A stretch of 64,000 nucleotides of DNA from Molossus alvarezi (GCA_037176705.1 CM073889.1:54677596-54741595), one strand, 5' to 3'; positions 1 through 11,156 are shown, counted from the first letter of the stretch. Numbers and translations: made by a program. The notes: generated from the sequence alone by a model not told the origin.

Positions 1-68
1 AGGCATTGAACCAGTGACCTCTTGGTGCATGGGAAGATGTTCAACCAACTGAGCCCCACTGGCTGGGC
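1..68 (-). mobile_element. Ves-type SINE, head part, cut by window edge
   Basis: Reverse complement of the tRNA-like SINE head. It carries the motif read on this strand as GAACCAGTGACCTCTTGGTG and ends in CCACTGGCTGGGC, the complement of the conserved SINE start. The rest of the element lies outside the window. Confidence 0.85.
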
Positions 69-100
69 AGTTTTAAACGTTTTTTTTGTTGTTGTTTTTT

Positions 101-326
101 AGTCCTCACCCAAGGATATTTTTTCACTGATTTTTAGACAGAGTGGGAAGGAGAGAGAAACATTGATGTGAAAGAGACACATCAATTGGCTGCCTCCCTA
201 ACAACCCCAACTGAAGCCCGGGATCAAACCTGCAACCAAGGTATGTGTTCTTGACCAGAAATCGAACTCTCGATTCTTGGGCCCATGACGCAATGCTCTA
301 ACCACAGAGCAAAACTGGCCAGGGCC
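101..326 (-). mobile_element. Ves-type SINE, subtype with TCCTCA..TGAGGA tail
   Basis: The minus-strand element begins on the plus strand with TCCTCACCCAAGGA (the tail) and ends with CTGGCCAGGGCC (the start of the head). Flanks of the form TTTTAAA-GTTTT on both sides are a likely target-site duplication. Confidence 0.88.
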
Positions 327-420
327 ATTTTAAAAGTTTTAAATGAAAACTACCTGTTTTTTGTTTTTTTGTTTTTCCTTAAAAGAAAAATAAATGCATT
401 TATTTATTTATTTATGTATT

Positions 421-638
421 TATCCTCACCCGAGGACATTTTTCTAGTTTTTGTTCAGATAGAATGGGGGAGAGAGAGAGGAAGAGAGAGAGAAACATCG
501 ATGTGAAAGGGACACCCGCATGACCAACCAGGGCCAGGAACAAACTGCAACTGAGGTACGCTCCCCTAATGGGAACCGAACCCTGGTCTCTCTGGACTGC
601 AGGCCAACACTCTAACCACTGAGCCAAACCAGTCAGGG
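421..638 (-). mobile_element. Ves-type SINE, hairpin-tail subtype
   Basis: Tail TCCTCACCCGAGGACATTTT comes first, then a GA-rich stretch, then the inverted tRNA-like head. The flanking copies of ATGCATTTATTTAT at 394-407 and 641-654 are its target-site duplication. Confidence 0.92.
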
Positions 639-975
639 TGATGCATTTATTTTTTTTTTAAGTTATTTCTTATCAAACACCTACATTATTGAAACTTTGA
701 ATTAGGTAAGAATAGAAAAGTAATGTGTTTAAATTGTTTCCAAATACTATTTTTACAAGATGTCTTAAATTATTCTTTGAGATAGCATTATAACATGTAA
801 AATTTGATCATGTAGCTCTCATTACTTACAAAATAATGTAATTGATTTTCAAAGACTGAATTGACAATTCACATAATTGAGTAAATTAGAATCTAAAATC
901 AAGGAGTATTTAGTGTAATCTCAGAGTATTTAATCTAACCCCTCATTTTATTTATTTTTATTTTTATTAACAATT

Positions 976-1169
976 TTTTTCTTTATTGATTTTAGAGAAA
1001 GAGGAAAGAGAGGGCGAGAGAGAGAGAGAAACATTGATGAGAGAGAACATCGACTGGCCACCTCCTGCATGCCCCACATTGGGGATTTGGCCCACAACCT
1101 GGGCATGTGCCCTGACCAGGAATTGAACCAGTGACCTCTTGGTGCATGGGTCAATGCTCAACCACTGAG
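976..1169 (-). mobile_element. Ves-type SINE, AATAAA-tail subtype
   Basis: Antisense SINE of the second subtype: the tail reads CTTTATTGATTTTAGAGA on the plus strand, followed by a GA-rich block and the motif GAACCAGTGACCTCTTGGTG. The last bases of the head are eroded. Confidence 0.85.
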
Positions 1170-1504
1170 AGAACAGGAGACCTATAGAGTTGCACAGAGT
1201 TCCTACAAGTCCCAAAAAGAACTGATGTTTTAACCAGGTGCCACCCACACATCATAAGGGACTGTTAGCTAGGTCTGTAGCCAGATTAATCCAATTAATT
1301 GCAGTGGTGGTAAGAAAAGAAGAGCCCAAATCTAATCTATACATTTGTTTCCTGTGTCTTCAGCCCTTTTGTTTGGAAATTAACACAAATGGATATTTTG
1401 TTTATAAATTAGTCATGTGTTTGGCAAGGATGAATTAATAATCAATTTCTCATTTTTGAGAAATTATGCATTATAACTACAAAAGAGAACATTTGAAAGG
1501 ATGG

Positions 1505-2265
1505 TACAATGTCACAACCATGATATTAAAATTGATACAGCCCACCAATTTTGTTTAGATTTCCCCAATTTTGCTTGTATTCGGTGTGTGTGTTTTATTT
1601 AGTTCTATACAATTGTATCTCGTGTGTATGTAGGCCTGTTTATCTGCTTTTACACTCAAGATACAGAACAGTTACAACACCACATGATTCACTCCTGTTG
1701 CCCTTTTACAGCTACCTCTACTTTCCTCCTACCCTCTCCTTTCTTCCTAATCCCTGTTCCAAAATGTTGTCCTTTCAAAAATGTTATATAATTGGAATTA
1801 TGTAGTATGTAATCTTTTAGGATTGATTTTTTGTCCCTCAGCATAATTTCCTAAAGAGTCATTGAGTTGTTGTGTATATCAACAGTCCATTTCTTTTATA
1901 ATTGGTATGGATGGACCAGTTTGTTTAACCACAATCCACGGAAAGATTTCTGTACTGTTTCCAGTTTCTGGCTACTACAAAAAAAACTATTAACATTCAT
2001 GTACAGTTTTTTTGGTGTGAACATGAATTTTCAATTATTATCTCATTTTTTTCAATTGGCACATCCCAGATTACCAGTGAGGTAATATATTTGTAGGTTA
2101 TTCAAGTTTTCTCTTTTGAGATGGGCCAATTTTGTTCATTTTTTTTTCTGTTGGGTTGTTGTCTTTTTTCTTACTGAATTGAAAGAGTTCTTTATATGCT
2201 CTGGATACCAGTCCTTGGTCAATTATATAAGATTGTTTGTGTTAACATTTTAGTGATCAATGTTT
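1505..2265 (-). mobile_element. Old L1 3' end, antisense
   Basis: The plus strand reads like the reverse complement of a mammalian L1M 3' region: a run about low-frequency vocabulary such as TATGTAGTATGTAATCTTTT, the GGTATGGATGGACCAGTTTG stretch, and TACCAGTCCTTGGTCAATTA near the ORF2 side. It is too diverged for a reading frame. Subfamily cannot be given without a repeat library. Confidence 0.6.
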
Positions 2266-3493
2266 CTCAAAGTGATGTGAAGTTTAGGAATTGATAAAAA
2301 TTTCTGAAACTTGGATTTGGATCATTAATGAAGGGACAGAGGAGTTTTATTCAGGGAATGTCATTCAGAGCTGCCCACATTGAGTTTGGGGAGACTGCTG
2401 CACTCCCACACTTTGTACCATCTCCTTTGTATCTGTTAAATGCCAACAATGTGCTTAAATGGTGGTATGCTGGATGCTAGGCAAAACAGCAAAATTTCTT
2501 CCCGCTTGAGGATAGATGCCATGAGCCCTTAGATTTGCTTTTAGCAAACCCTTTGTCTCATTTTGGGGGGGACATATAGATGTATTTACTGCATCACAAA
2601 ACCATGTTTTTTATAGCATTTTGACCAGCCCTTGGAAAATGCTGACATCATGGTGTACTCCTTCACTGGTGTTTCCATTTTCCCCAGCACTGCAGCCAAG
2701 ATTTAGAATCCTGACTCATCCTTCAGCCAGCTGCAGAGAATGCTCATTATTCTGATATGGTCAATGCTCACTAAGTGACTTTGAAAGGGGAAGTAGTTTG
2801 GGGACAAGCCAAAGTCAGTATAATTTCAGGTGATAGTGAGTCTATTTTTCTTTATTATCTGCTCAGCTGCTGCTTCTTTGTTTCTTGTTAGAAGCAGAAG
2901 CCACGCTTCTGCAATCCGGGCCACAAAATTGTGGATTATACACTCTGGAATGGTCAGTCGTGTCCTGAGCTCAGTGATCTGTCTTTTCCATTTGCACTGA
3001 GAGCACTTACAGTAAAATGGTCTGCATATCTAAATTAATAATTCCAACAAATTTAGCTGTCATTTCAATAAATTATATTATGAAACATTCACTGCTCAAA
3101 ATTACCTTGACTGGTTTATTTATATGAACATTGCAATTACCAAATTACTGATGGAGAAAACTGATATACTAAGTTTCTTATCATTTCCTCTCAAACCAAA
3201 GCGAAAACTTAAAGCAAGTACTAGGATATCTAGGAGCGTGAAGTGTATACCTGTACCATACAAATAAATATTGAGGAAAAGAGGCTTTGGACATTTTCAA
3301 AGGGCTGTGATAAGGATTAAATAAGGTATAATATAAGTCACAAAATTCCTTTTCTACAATGTTTTATTATATATAAAGGAAATATTTTGGACATGTGAAT
3401 AGGCAATCATAGTATTTGTACTGCTTTTGAAGGATGATTGGAAGGAATTTTTTCCCTTTGTTTAAATGTTGGGTCTCCAATTTGATGCAATAA
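2266..3493. other. Unassigned sequence, no gene seen
   Basis: About 1.2 kb of AT-rich sequence with no convincing reading frame, splice-flanked exon or recognisable repeat. Ancient repeats may be present but cannot be assigned by eye. Confidence 0.5.
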
Positions 3494-3506
3494 GAGTTCT
3501 CAGGAA

Positions 3507-3805
3507 GCCCTGGCCAGTTTGGCTCAGCGGTTAGAGCATCAGCCTGCAGTTCAGAGAGACCCGAGTTCAGAGAGACCCGGGTTCGGTTCCCGCTAAGGGC
3601 GCGTACCTCGGTTGCAGTTTGTCCCCGGCCCTGGTTGGTCGTGCGGGTGGCAGCCACTCGATGTGTCCCTTTCATGTCGATGTTTCTCCCTCTCTTTCTC
3701 TTCCTCTCTCTCCCTCCCACTCTATCTGAACAAAAAAAGGAAAAATGTCCTCAGGTGAGGATTTAAAAAAATATATAAATAATAATAATAATAATAATAA
3801 TAAAG
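3507..3805 (+). mobile_element. Ves-type SINE with internal head duplication
   Basis: Full-length sense SINE starting GCCCTGGCCAGTTTGGCTCA. The head contains a short tandem duplication (CAGAGAGACCCGAGTT then CAGAGAGACCCGGGTT). The tail has ATGTCCTCAGGTGAGGAT followed by an (AAT)n stretch at about 3778-3803. Flanking GAGTTCTCAGGAA at 3494-3506 and 3806-3818 is a perfect 13-bp target-site duplication. Confidence 0.95.
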
Positions 3806-3818
3806 GAGTTCTCAGGAA

Positions 3819-4489
3819 AGTAAAACTAACTCTAAATTAAGTTAAATATCCAAAATGAAGCTTTTTTGGGGTGGTACAGAATACAAAGATAGCTCTGGAC
3901 CAAAGTGAAGTGGGTCATTCATTTGGTCTTTTTTGTGCTTCCTCTTTTCTTCCATTTGCACACTTCAAAAACTTCTAGTTTTCTAGGGATTTCCTGAAAT
4001 GTTCAGGATCACTTCCATCTATCTTCAAGGTTGACCTGCCCCATTCCATCAGGGACAGAAACCTCACAGAGTCAAGCACAACTTCTCTGGGTAAAAGCTA
4101 TATATTTAATTAAGTAGGAGGCATTAGAATGCCAACCTAGTGTTTTATACAGGTGGGCTGCATAGAATGCTTTTCAGTGGTATATGGCAAAGCATCAACT
4201 AAAGTTGCATCATGGAGTCTCATTTCAAGTCTGTTTCAATCCTTTGATCCATCTCAGAAAGTATTAGTTTGCTCCCTACCAGCCTTTAGGTCCTCTATAA
4301 CACTGTATTTAACCTCTATTATTGAGTAGATCCTAGGTTAAGTAGCTATCTGCAACATTATCATTTTATTATGATAACATAATATACAAGTTATACTCTT
4401 TCCTCACGTGTACAGTAAAGTTTCCTCTTTTTTTGCACATATACATATTTTATTGCTGAACAATCTGAGAGTAATTTGCAGACTTTGTA
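3819..4489. other. Unassigned sequence, no gene seen
   Basis: About 670 bases without a supported reading frame, RNA gene or recognisable repeat. Confidence 0.5.
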
Positions 4490-4667
4490 CATTTTTTAAT
4501 CAAGATATAATTGACATATAACATTACATTTGTTTCATGTATACATACAACAATGATTCTATATTTGTATATATTGTGAAATGATCACAGTAAGCCTAAT
4601 GTCCATCAGCATACACAGTTACATTTTTTTTCTTATGATGAGAACTTTTGTTGTTGTTATTGTTGCT

Positions 4668-4890
4668 AATCCTCACCGGAGGATATTTTCCCATTAATTT
4701 TTAGAGTGGAAGGGAGGGATAATGAGGGAGGGTGAGAGAGAGAGAGAGAGAAAGAAAGAGAGAGAGAGAGATCATTGTGAGAGAGATACCTCGACTGGTT
4801 GCCTTCTGCACCACCCCACATGACCCTGACTGACCAGAACAGGGGATCGAACCAGCAACACTCTAACCTCTGAGCCAAACCGGCCAGGGC
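4668..4890 (-). mobile_element. Ves-type SINE, hairpin-tail subtype
   Basis: The plus strand starts AATCCTCACCGGAGGATATT and ends CCGGCCAGGGC. A GA-rich microsatellite-like block lies at about 4733-4772. The left flank TATGATGAGAACTTTT (4634-4649) and the degenerate copy AGATGAAAACTTT just after it suggest a target-site duplication. Confidence 0.9.
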
Positions 4891-4902
4891 TAGATGAAAA
4901 CT

Positions 4903-5105
4903 TTATTTTTCCTTTATTGATTTTAGAGAGAAAGGAAGGGAGAGAGACAGAAACATCATGAGAGAGAACATCGACTGGCCGCCTCCTATACGCTCTCCAC
5001 TGGGGATTTGATTTACAACCCAGGCATGTACCCTGACCGGGAATTGAACCAGTGACCTCTTGGTGCATGTATCAATGCTCAACCACTGAGCCACACCAGC
5101 CAGGC
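4903..5105 (-). mobile_element. Ves-type SINE, AATAAA-tail subtype
   Basis: Antisense SINE starting TTTTTCCTTTATTGATTTTA and ending CACACCAGCCAGGC. The right flank TATGATGAGAACTTTT at 5106-5121 repeats the flank left of the previous SINE, so two SINEs sit between copies of one target sequence. Confidence 0.9.
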
Positions 5106-5636
5106 TATGATGAGAACTTTTAAAATCTACTCCTTTGGCAACTTTCAAGTATTATTAGCTATAGTCACCATGTTGTACATAACATCCCTGGGACTTACTT
5201 ATTTTTTAACTAGAAGTTTATACCTTTTGACCACCTTCACTCATTTCATACACCCTCTATCCCCTGCCACTGGCAACCACCAATCTGTTCTCTGTATCTA
5301 TGAGCTCATTTTTTTGTTTTCATTTTTTAGATTCCACATATAAAAGAGATCGTATGGTATTTGTCTTTCCCTGACTTATTTCACGTAGCATAACATCCTC
5401 AGGGTCCATCCATGTTATTTCAAATAGCAAGGTTTTATTCTTTTTTATGGCTGGATATTATTCCATTATATATATGCACACTGCTTCTCTATCTATTCAC
5501 TGTCAATGAACACAGGTTGCGTCTAAAGTTTCCTCTTAAAATAATAAAATTTGAGTTAGTTTAAAAATAAATGTGAAGTAAATAAGAGCACAAGTACAAC
5601 AAAATGGAAACAATCACAAAGATAGTGCACAATTAT

Positions 5637-5966
5637 TGGGGCCTGGGAACTCGGCCTGTGGTTGATAGAGGCAGTGGTTCAGGACATGACCCAGAACTGG
5701 CTGCACAGGCGCAGACCCTGTTTTCTTGCATAAGCATGACACAGCAGAAGCGTGGGACATATGTGCCACGTACCGCCCCGTGTAGATCATCCCTTTGCAC
5801 GAGTCTATAAAAGCTTTAGAAGTACTGAGTAAAGCTGCTGCTGTTGCTGCTGGAAATAGAGATGCTGCTGCCATTTGTTGATCCCTCCTGATGTTGGCTC
5901 TGTATGCTGTCTTCATCTTTGGTATCTCACTGCCAAAACCCCCCTTGCAATCCCTAATCTCTGACA
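5637..5966 (+). mobile_element. ERV element, 5' LTR
   Basis: A 330-bp LTR running from TGGGGCCTGGGAAC to CTCTGACA. It contains a TATAAAA box at 5806-5812, a variant poly(A) signal AGTAAA at 5828-5833, and a short CTG-rich run after it. The same sequence recurs at 8260-8811 in the same orientation, which identifies the pair as LTRs of one provirus. The two copies differ at many positions, so the insertion is not recent. No clear short target-site duplication is visible. Confidence 0.85.
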
Positions 5967-6039
5967 CTTGACCTAGTTGGCAGGGTCAGGTGGGTACCCC
6001 AATGGCCTCTAGCGAGGAGCAGCCCCAGGCGGATAGGAT

Positions 6040-6834
6040 ATGGCCCCCAGCATCCCTCAAGTACCCATTGGTGGTGTACCTGATGGCCTGGACACTGCCA
6101 AAGATTGGGACGCTGTACATCACCAACTTGGTGAAATACAGAAGGCTTTGGAGATGCTGGAACCAAACATTCCCATGGCACATTGGGAGGCTGTGGGTCT
6201 GGTCATTTGGATGTTCCTGGTAGTCTTGCGACATGCCAGCTGAAACATCCAGGACCTTACAAACCAAGTGCAGCAGCTACAGTGTAAGGAGGAGAACTTG
6301 GAGCAGCACCTGGTGGTGGCTGAGCCCATGCTTTGGGGTCCAGCTGAGTCAGCTGTGACTTCTCATGCCAGCAGTCCTGCCAGGTCTGTATGACAATCCC
6401 GGCCCTTGGTGTGACAGAAGCAGTGGGCCCATGCAGGATGTGGAGAACGTAAGCAGCACCAGAGGAGGCCAAGGAGTGGGCTGAAATGGGACAGCCGCAG
6501 CCTGCCGCCAACCTGCCAGAGGAGGAGCCGCTTCAGCCTAAGGGGCTTGGTGCTCAGGAGGTGGCAGACAGGAGGCAGAGGCTGGGCCAGGGCCTGAAGC
6601 ACCCGCTGAACCCGAGGCCAACAGGGAGAAGGCCACTGGCTCGATCCCTGGCTCATCCCTACCACTGCCTGAGGAGCTTCCCCCTTACCCACACACCCCG
6701 CTGGCAAATGAGGCCTGGGACGTGGCCATAGAAGCCCAGTCCAACAGGGCAAGCAGCTCGGCTGAGGACAGCGATGTGGATGAGCCCTCCTTCAGTGATC
6801 CCGAGGACTGTGGACTATCAGGAACTGAATAAGA
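6040..6834 (+). pseudogene. gag-like remnant of the ERV
   Basis: This is a guess from position and composition: it follows the 5' LTR and reads as Gln/Glu-rich sequence in the first part (open from 6040 to 6243) and a Pro/acidic stretch near the end, with PLPEELPPYPHTPLANEAW followed by a TAA at about 6832. Several stops and frame changes separate the two parts. No zinc-knuckle motif is visible. Retroviral class cannot be decided from it. Confidence 0.4.
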
Positions 6835-7129
6835 CATTGACTCTGAGAACCAGGAACAGTTTGCCTTTACCTGAGAAGGAAGGCAATGGATGGTTCAAGT
6901 GTTACCCCTGGGCTATGTACATGCACACTTGTTCCATTATATTGGTGAAATAACGTTGACTTCTGATTCTCTTGCAGAGCTAGGAGCCAGAATACTCAGC
7001 CTTCAGGAAGCCTTCAGGGCTGGGGGTGGGCTGTCAAGAGGACACTCTGGTGTTGTTTAGTTGGGTAAGACAAAGGTCGTGCCAGAGGCAATTATAGATA
7101 AAATACAGGCCTATCCCTGACCAGAAACA

Positions 7130-8013
7130 GTGAAACAGTTGCAGACATATTTAGGACTGCTAAGGTTCAGGCGAACCTTTATACCCCAGTTAGCCATGCT
7201 GATTAAACCCCTCCACTGCATGGCCTGGAATGGGGAGACCTGGGACTGGTCTCCTGTGGTGGAGCAAGCATTTTTGGCCAGGAAGCAGGCAGAAGCCCAG
7301 GCACAGACACTGTGAGTTGTGGATTTGGCTTTGCTGTTACTCCTGATGTTCAGGTAGACAACTCAGGGTTTGGCTGGGGTTTCTGACAAAAACAAGAGGC
7401 TCAGAAGATTCCTATTTGGTTTTTGTCCCAATTATAAGAGGAAGCTGAGCGTTTTCAGTCCCTTATTGAGAAGCAGTTGGCAGCGATGTACAGTGAAAGT
7501 GTCACTGGTCCTTGTCCTGTCACAGTGCAAACAACCTACCCAGTAGAGGAGTGGCTACAGTTGTGGGCTATTTGACCACACACAAGGGTGGCCCAAACTC
7601 CCACTTTGATAAGGTGGGGAGCTTACTTGGAAGAGAGAGCTCAGTTCCTCTACCAGCTCCTTGATGCAGGAGCTGCAGTCCTTGCTAGGACCTATACAAT
7701 TTAGGGCAGAATGACAGGAGCCCTCTGCAGAAGCGGAGGAAAACTCCAGCCCTTTTGAGGAGGAAAAGCCTCCCACTCCGGCAGATACCTGGTATATCGA
7801 TGGTTCTTGCCGAGGCCAACCGCTGATGTGGGCGGCAGTGACTCTGGCACCGGCTGCAAATACTTTTTGGTATGATACAGGAGCTGGATATTTGAGTCAA
7901 TGGGCTGAACTAAGAGCTATGTGGGTAGTGTTAATGAAAGAGTCTTGCCGTGAGCACATGTGCACCAATAGTTGGGAGGTATATAGGGGCTTAACCCTAT
8001 GGCTGCCTTGCTA
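7130..8013 (+). pseudogene. ERV pol remnant (RT end and RNase H)
   Basis: The frame open from about 7130 to 7315 resembles the end of a retroviral reverse transcriptase: the LGLLRFRRTFIPQLA stretch, then LIKPLH and a WDW..VVEQAF pattern. After frame breaks, a second part at about 7784-8013 looks like RNase H: WYIDGSCRGQP holds the first catalytic Asp, QWAELRAMW the catalytic Glu, and CTNSWEVYRGLTLWLP the region of a third acidic residue, here Asn instead of Asp. Reading is interrupted by stops and shifts throughout. Integrase is absent or unrecognisable. Confidence 0.7.
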
Positions 8014-8259
8014 GGCAGCCTAGGTGTGACTTATAGGCCACCGAACCCTGTGGGGGAAAGATATATAGCAGGACTTTTAAGAACAGGACCTGAAAGAAGG
8101 AGCAATGATCTACCACCTAACAGGGCATAAACCTTCACAGGCCTTGCTGGAGGAGTCTTGGTTATGTGTTGCACCCTGTACTGCTATTGTAGGCTCTGGG
8201 CACAGGGAAATACTTTATAGGTCAAGTCCCGACACCCCAGCCTCTAGGGGGTGGAGTGC

Positions 8260-8811
8260 TGGGGTCTGGGAACTTAGCCTGTTGTTGATAGAGGCTGTCA
8301 GGACCTGACCCAGAACTGGCTGCACAGGTGCAGACACTGTTTTCTTGTTTTTGTTTTTGTTACAAATGTTTCTCCTTTTCCCCCCATTGACACCCTCCTC
8401 CCAATCCCGCCCACCCCCAGCATATGGTTATGCATGCATGCAGGTAAATTCTGTGGTTTATCTCTTCCCTCCCATCCCCTGCTCCCCTCTTCTGAGGTTT
8501 GTCAGTCTATACCCTACTTCTATGTCTCTTGCAGACCCTGTTTTCTTATATAAGCATGGCAAAGCAAAAGCATAGGATGCATGCACCATGCACCACCCTG
8601 TGTAGATCATCCCATTGCATGAGTCTATAAAAGCTGTTTAAAGTATTGAATAAAGCTGCTGCTGCTGCTGCAACAGCCACTGTTGCTGTTGCTTCTGGGA
8701 ATAAAGATGCTGCTGCCATTTGTTGATCCCTCCTGATGTTGGCTCCACATGCTTTCTTTACCTTTAGTATCTCACCGCTGAAACCCCCCTTACAGCCCCT
8801 AGTCTCTGACA
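8260..8811 (+). mobile_element. ERV element, 3' LTR (split by an L1 tail)
   Basis: Second copy of the LTR, from TGGGGTCTGGGAAC to AGTCTCTGACA. It has TATAAAA at 8626-8632 and a canonical AATAAA at 8649-8654, followed by an expanded CTG repeat. An L1 fragment occupies 8347-8530. Removing that and its duplicated target leaves an LTR close in length to the 5' copy. Confidence 0.85.
8347..8530 (-). mobile_element. Bat L1 3' end inserted in the ERV 3' LTR
   Basis: Severely 5'-truncated antisense L1 3' UTR: the plus strand reads GTTACAAATGTTTCTCCTTT then CCCCATTGACACCCTCCTCC, matching other L1 tails in this window. The flanks GCAGACACTGTTTTCTT (8330-8346) and GCAGACCCTGTTTTCTT (8531-8547) are its target-site duplication. 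Confidence 0.92.
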
Positions 8812-10320
8812 ACAATGATAGGTACATTTGGCAAAAATGGACTGGATGGTACACAAGTGAAAAAGTGTGGGAAACCTGGTAAAATCTGAAGGAATATTTA
8901 ATGGTGGAAGAGAGGAAGGTAAGAACATGAGTTGCACTTTCATAGCCTCTAAACCTAATACAATTTGGGTATGTGCCTTCAGACTCTGACAGGCCTTGAG
9001 GGTCACTGTAATCTGTGTGACAATTATGGTAGAAGAAAAGGCCTTCAAGAAATATACTTATTACCATTGAAAGTAGTAAAACACAAGATTTTTCCTCCTT
9101 GAAAATGGCAAGAATGCTGTTGAGTCATCATAACACTTTGACCAGCTATCCTTGAGGAGTAACAATGTTTTTAAATTAAGGGAAAACTGAAACAAGTTCT
9201 TATTTCTAATTCCTTCTGTGTGCTGTCTTCAGAGCACAAGAATCTGGAGCACAGAATCTTGCAGACCACCTGTTCAACCAGCTTTTCATGCTGGTTTGCT
9301 ATTCTGAGGAAACTGTCCATGGGGCTGTGTGTTGGGAGTAAGGAGGGGAGTAAAGGGCTAATAGGGACACGTGAGCATTCTAGCTTCTGAATGATGTGTA
9401 TGACTTTAAAGTTCATTGTAGGTATTAGGTGGTAGGTCTCATTAGCCACAGGCATCATCCCAAGTTCAAAGCAACAGTCCGTTTCTGTGTGTGTGCATAT
9501 CTGCATGCAGCACTTTACAAGCCCCTGATTATTGGAAGATTAGAAGAATAACACAAGAGGGTAAAGCCTCCTGGGGATAAATAATCCCAAGGATGCTGAC
9601 TGAGTTTCAAGGGGACCTAATACCCAGCTAGAGGGTAAAATTGTCTTTGATTTTTGCCCCTCTTCTTTATCATAACTCCCTTTCCTCTTACTATTATCTT
9701 TCCACTCCTCTTAGGTAATGGTCCCAGCTGCATAAGAGCCAAGGAATAACTTCCCATCGAGAGATTAGGTGACATTAGCCAAGGTCTAAGCTTTTCTTGG
9801 TTTCTTTCCTGGGTCCTTCTTGAAGACCTTATTACATCCTTTGTGGTAGATTTCACAGAGAGGCTAGTATAGTACAGTCTTCTCAAGGTTCTTCATATCA
9901 TAGTCACAGACCCTTACCTTTTTTCTCCTACCCACTTTTAAGACCTTTATATATTCTTATATAAGAGAGTATATAACCCAATTACATTGGGTTATTGTTT
10001 AGGGACATAAGTGATGATTCACAATAGAGAAAACAGGTAACTCTGAAAAGTAAAATCATAGGAAGTCTTTGAAAACACTTCTTAGTTTAATTATATGATT
10101 CTAAACTGTAGACCCTGCAAGGTCAAGAAGGTTTGGCAAAGTCTGACTAATTTTTATACTTCTAGTATCTAACAGAATGCCATAAGTCTTACATGAATTT
10201 TCACTGAGTAAATGAGGATTTCATTTTTCTTCTCAGCATCATGCCTGAGATTGCCCAAATTGTTCATTGTCCTCAGAGCCAGCATTTATTATGTTTCACT
10301 CTAAAGTTGCTAAGACAATA
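8812..10320. other. Unassigned sequence, no gene seen
   Basis: About 1.5 kb of non-repetitive looking AT-rich sequence. Open stretches up to about 110 codons exist on the minus strand (9171-9506), but their composition, lack of known motifs and absence of flanking signals give no support for a gene. Confidence 0.5.
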
Positions 10321-10452
10321 CCCAGCCAGTGTGACTCAGTGGTTGAACATCGACCCATGCACTAAGAGGTCACAGGTCCAATTCCCAATCAGGGCACATG
10401 CCCAGGTTGTGGGCCTGATCCCCAGCAGGGGGCATGCAGCAACCAAGACTCA
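10321..10452 (+). mobile_element. Ves-type SINE, 3'-truncated
   Basis: Head and middle of a sense SINE, from CCAGCCAGTGTGACTCAGTG to GGGGGCATGCAG. The usual pyrimidine-rich block and tail are missing. Confidence 0.85.
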
Positions 10453-10722
10453 ATTATAACAGAAGGGTGTACGGTTCACACGAGGAGTGCACCTCGAGGG
10501 CCCAGCTGGGATGATCAGAGAGGTTGTGCCACTGGAGCCTACAGGATACCTACTGCAACAGGCCAACTTGTGCTGGCATGTTTATAAACCCATAATTGAT
10601 GATTGGTAAAGTATTGTGCTGCTCCATCATTGATTATTGAGAAAGTCATTGTGTACCCTCTAGCTGAACCTGTTTAGTCAAAATAACCTTAGTAAATTGG
10701 AATACTCCCTGAACCAAGAAAT
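10453..10722. other. Unassigned sequence upstream of an LTR
   Basis: No gene or known repeat recognised. There is no purine tract immediately before the LTR at 10723, which argues that this is host flank and not the 3' end of a provirus. Confidence 0.4.
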
Positions 10723-11156
10723 TGTTGGGAGCCAGCTATGTGTCTGACAGAGTCCACAGAGCCTGGAGGTCTTGAATCAGAGACTCGACCTCTTCCACAA
10801 TCTCGAGGAATTAGGCTTGCATTATGTTTGTGCAGCTCGGGGCTAAGTGTGACCCAATGTACCTTGAAATACCTGAAATACCTGGGTGTTCCTGAGTGTG
10901 CCTGGGTGTTCCAGGGTGTGCCTGTTATCCGTAAGGCAAACTAATTCTATATAGCATTGCTGTGGCCCTGGGTATTATATCAAGAAGATCCTATTTTCTG
11001 TAAGGTATAAAAGACATGTAATAAAGCATATTGAGGCTAATTCCGAAGACTCTGTCACAGGGGTGCTCAGAATCAGATGCCAGCCAGCTAATAAATGGCT
11101 CTTATTTGAATTTCAATTCTCTAGTAGTTTTTCTTTGACTCTGTCATGCCACAACA
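10723..11156 (+). mobile_element. LTR of a second ERV family
   Basis: A 434-bp stretch bounded by the perfect terminal inverted repeat TGTTG...CAACA. It carries a TATAAAA box at 11006-11012 and AATAAA at 11020-11025, and is followed two bases later by a tRNA-type primer-binding site. It shares no obvious sequence with the LTR pair at 5637/8260. A block of short imperfect repeats built on CCTGGGTGTTCC lies at about 10870-10925. No partner LTR is seen in the window. Confidence 0.85.

Larger units (their letters stand above)
4490..5530 (-). mobile_element. Old L1 3' end, antisense, split by two SINEs
   Basis: Typical antisense L1M vocabulary appears on the plus strand (ATCAAGATATAATTGACATA, then CCACCAATCTGTTCTCTGTA and ATCCATGTTATTTCAAATAG). 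It is interrupted at about 4650-5105 by two SINEs. No coding capacity is left. Confidence 0.7.
5967..8259 (+). mobile_element. ERV internal region, heavily deleted and broken
   Basis: About 2.3 kb between the two LTRs, far shorter than a complete provirus. It begins with TTGGCAGGGTCAGG some ten bases inside the LTR edge, a possible but unassigned primer-binding site. The remaining sequence keeps a gag-like part, then the end of reverse transcriptase and an RNase H part. No envelope sequence is recognisable. The stretch AGGGGGTGGAG just before the 3' LTR is the best polypurine-tract candidate. The element cannot encode any complete retroviral protein. Confidence 0.8.

Noticed and set aside
412..627. 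Many short frames over SINEs rich in LSLSLS or RERERE residues
   Set aside because: They arise from the pyrimidine- or purine-rich block of each SINE and recur in every copy and strand.
9171..9886. Minus-strand open frames of 111 and 89 codons
   Set aside because: No recognisable domain, no flanking exon signals, and composition like the AT-rich surroundings.
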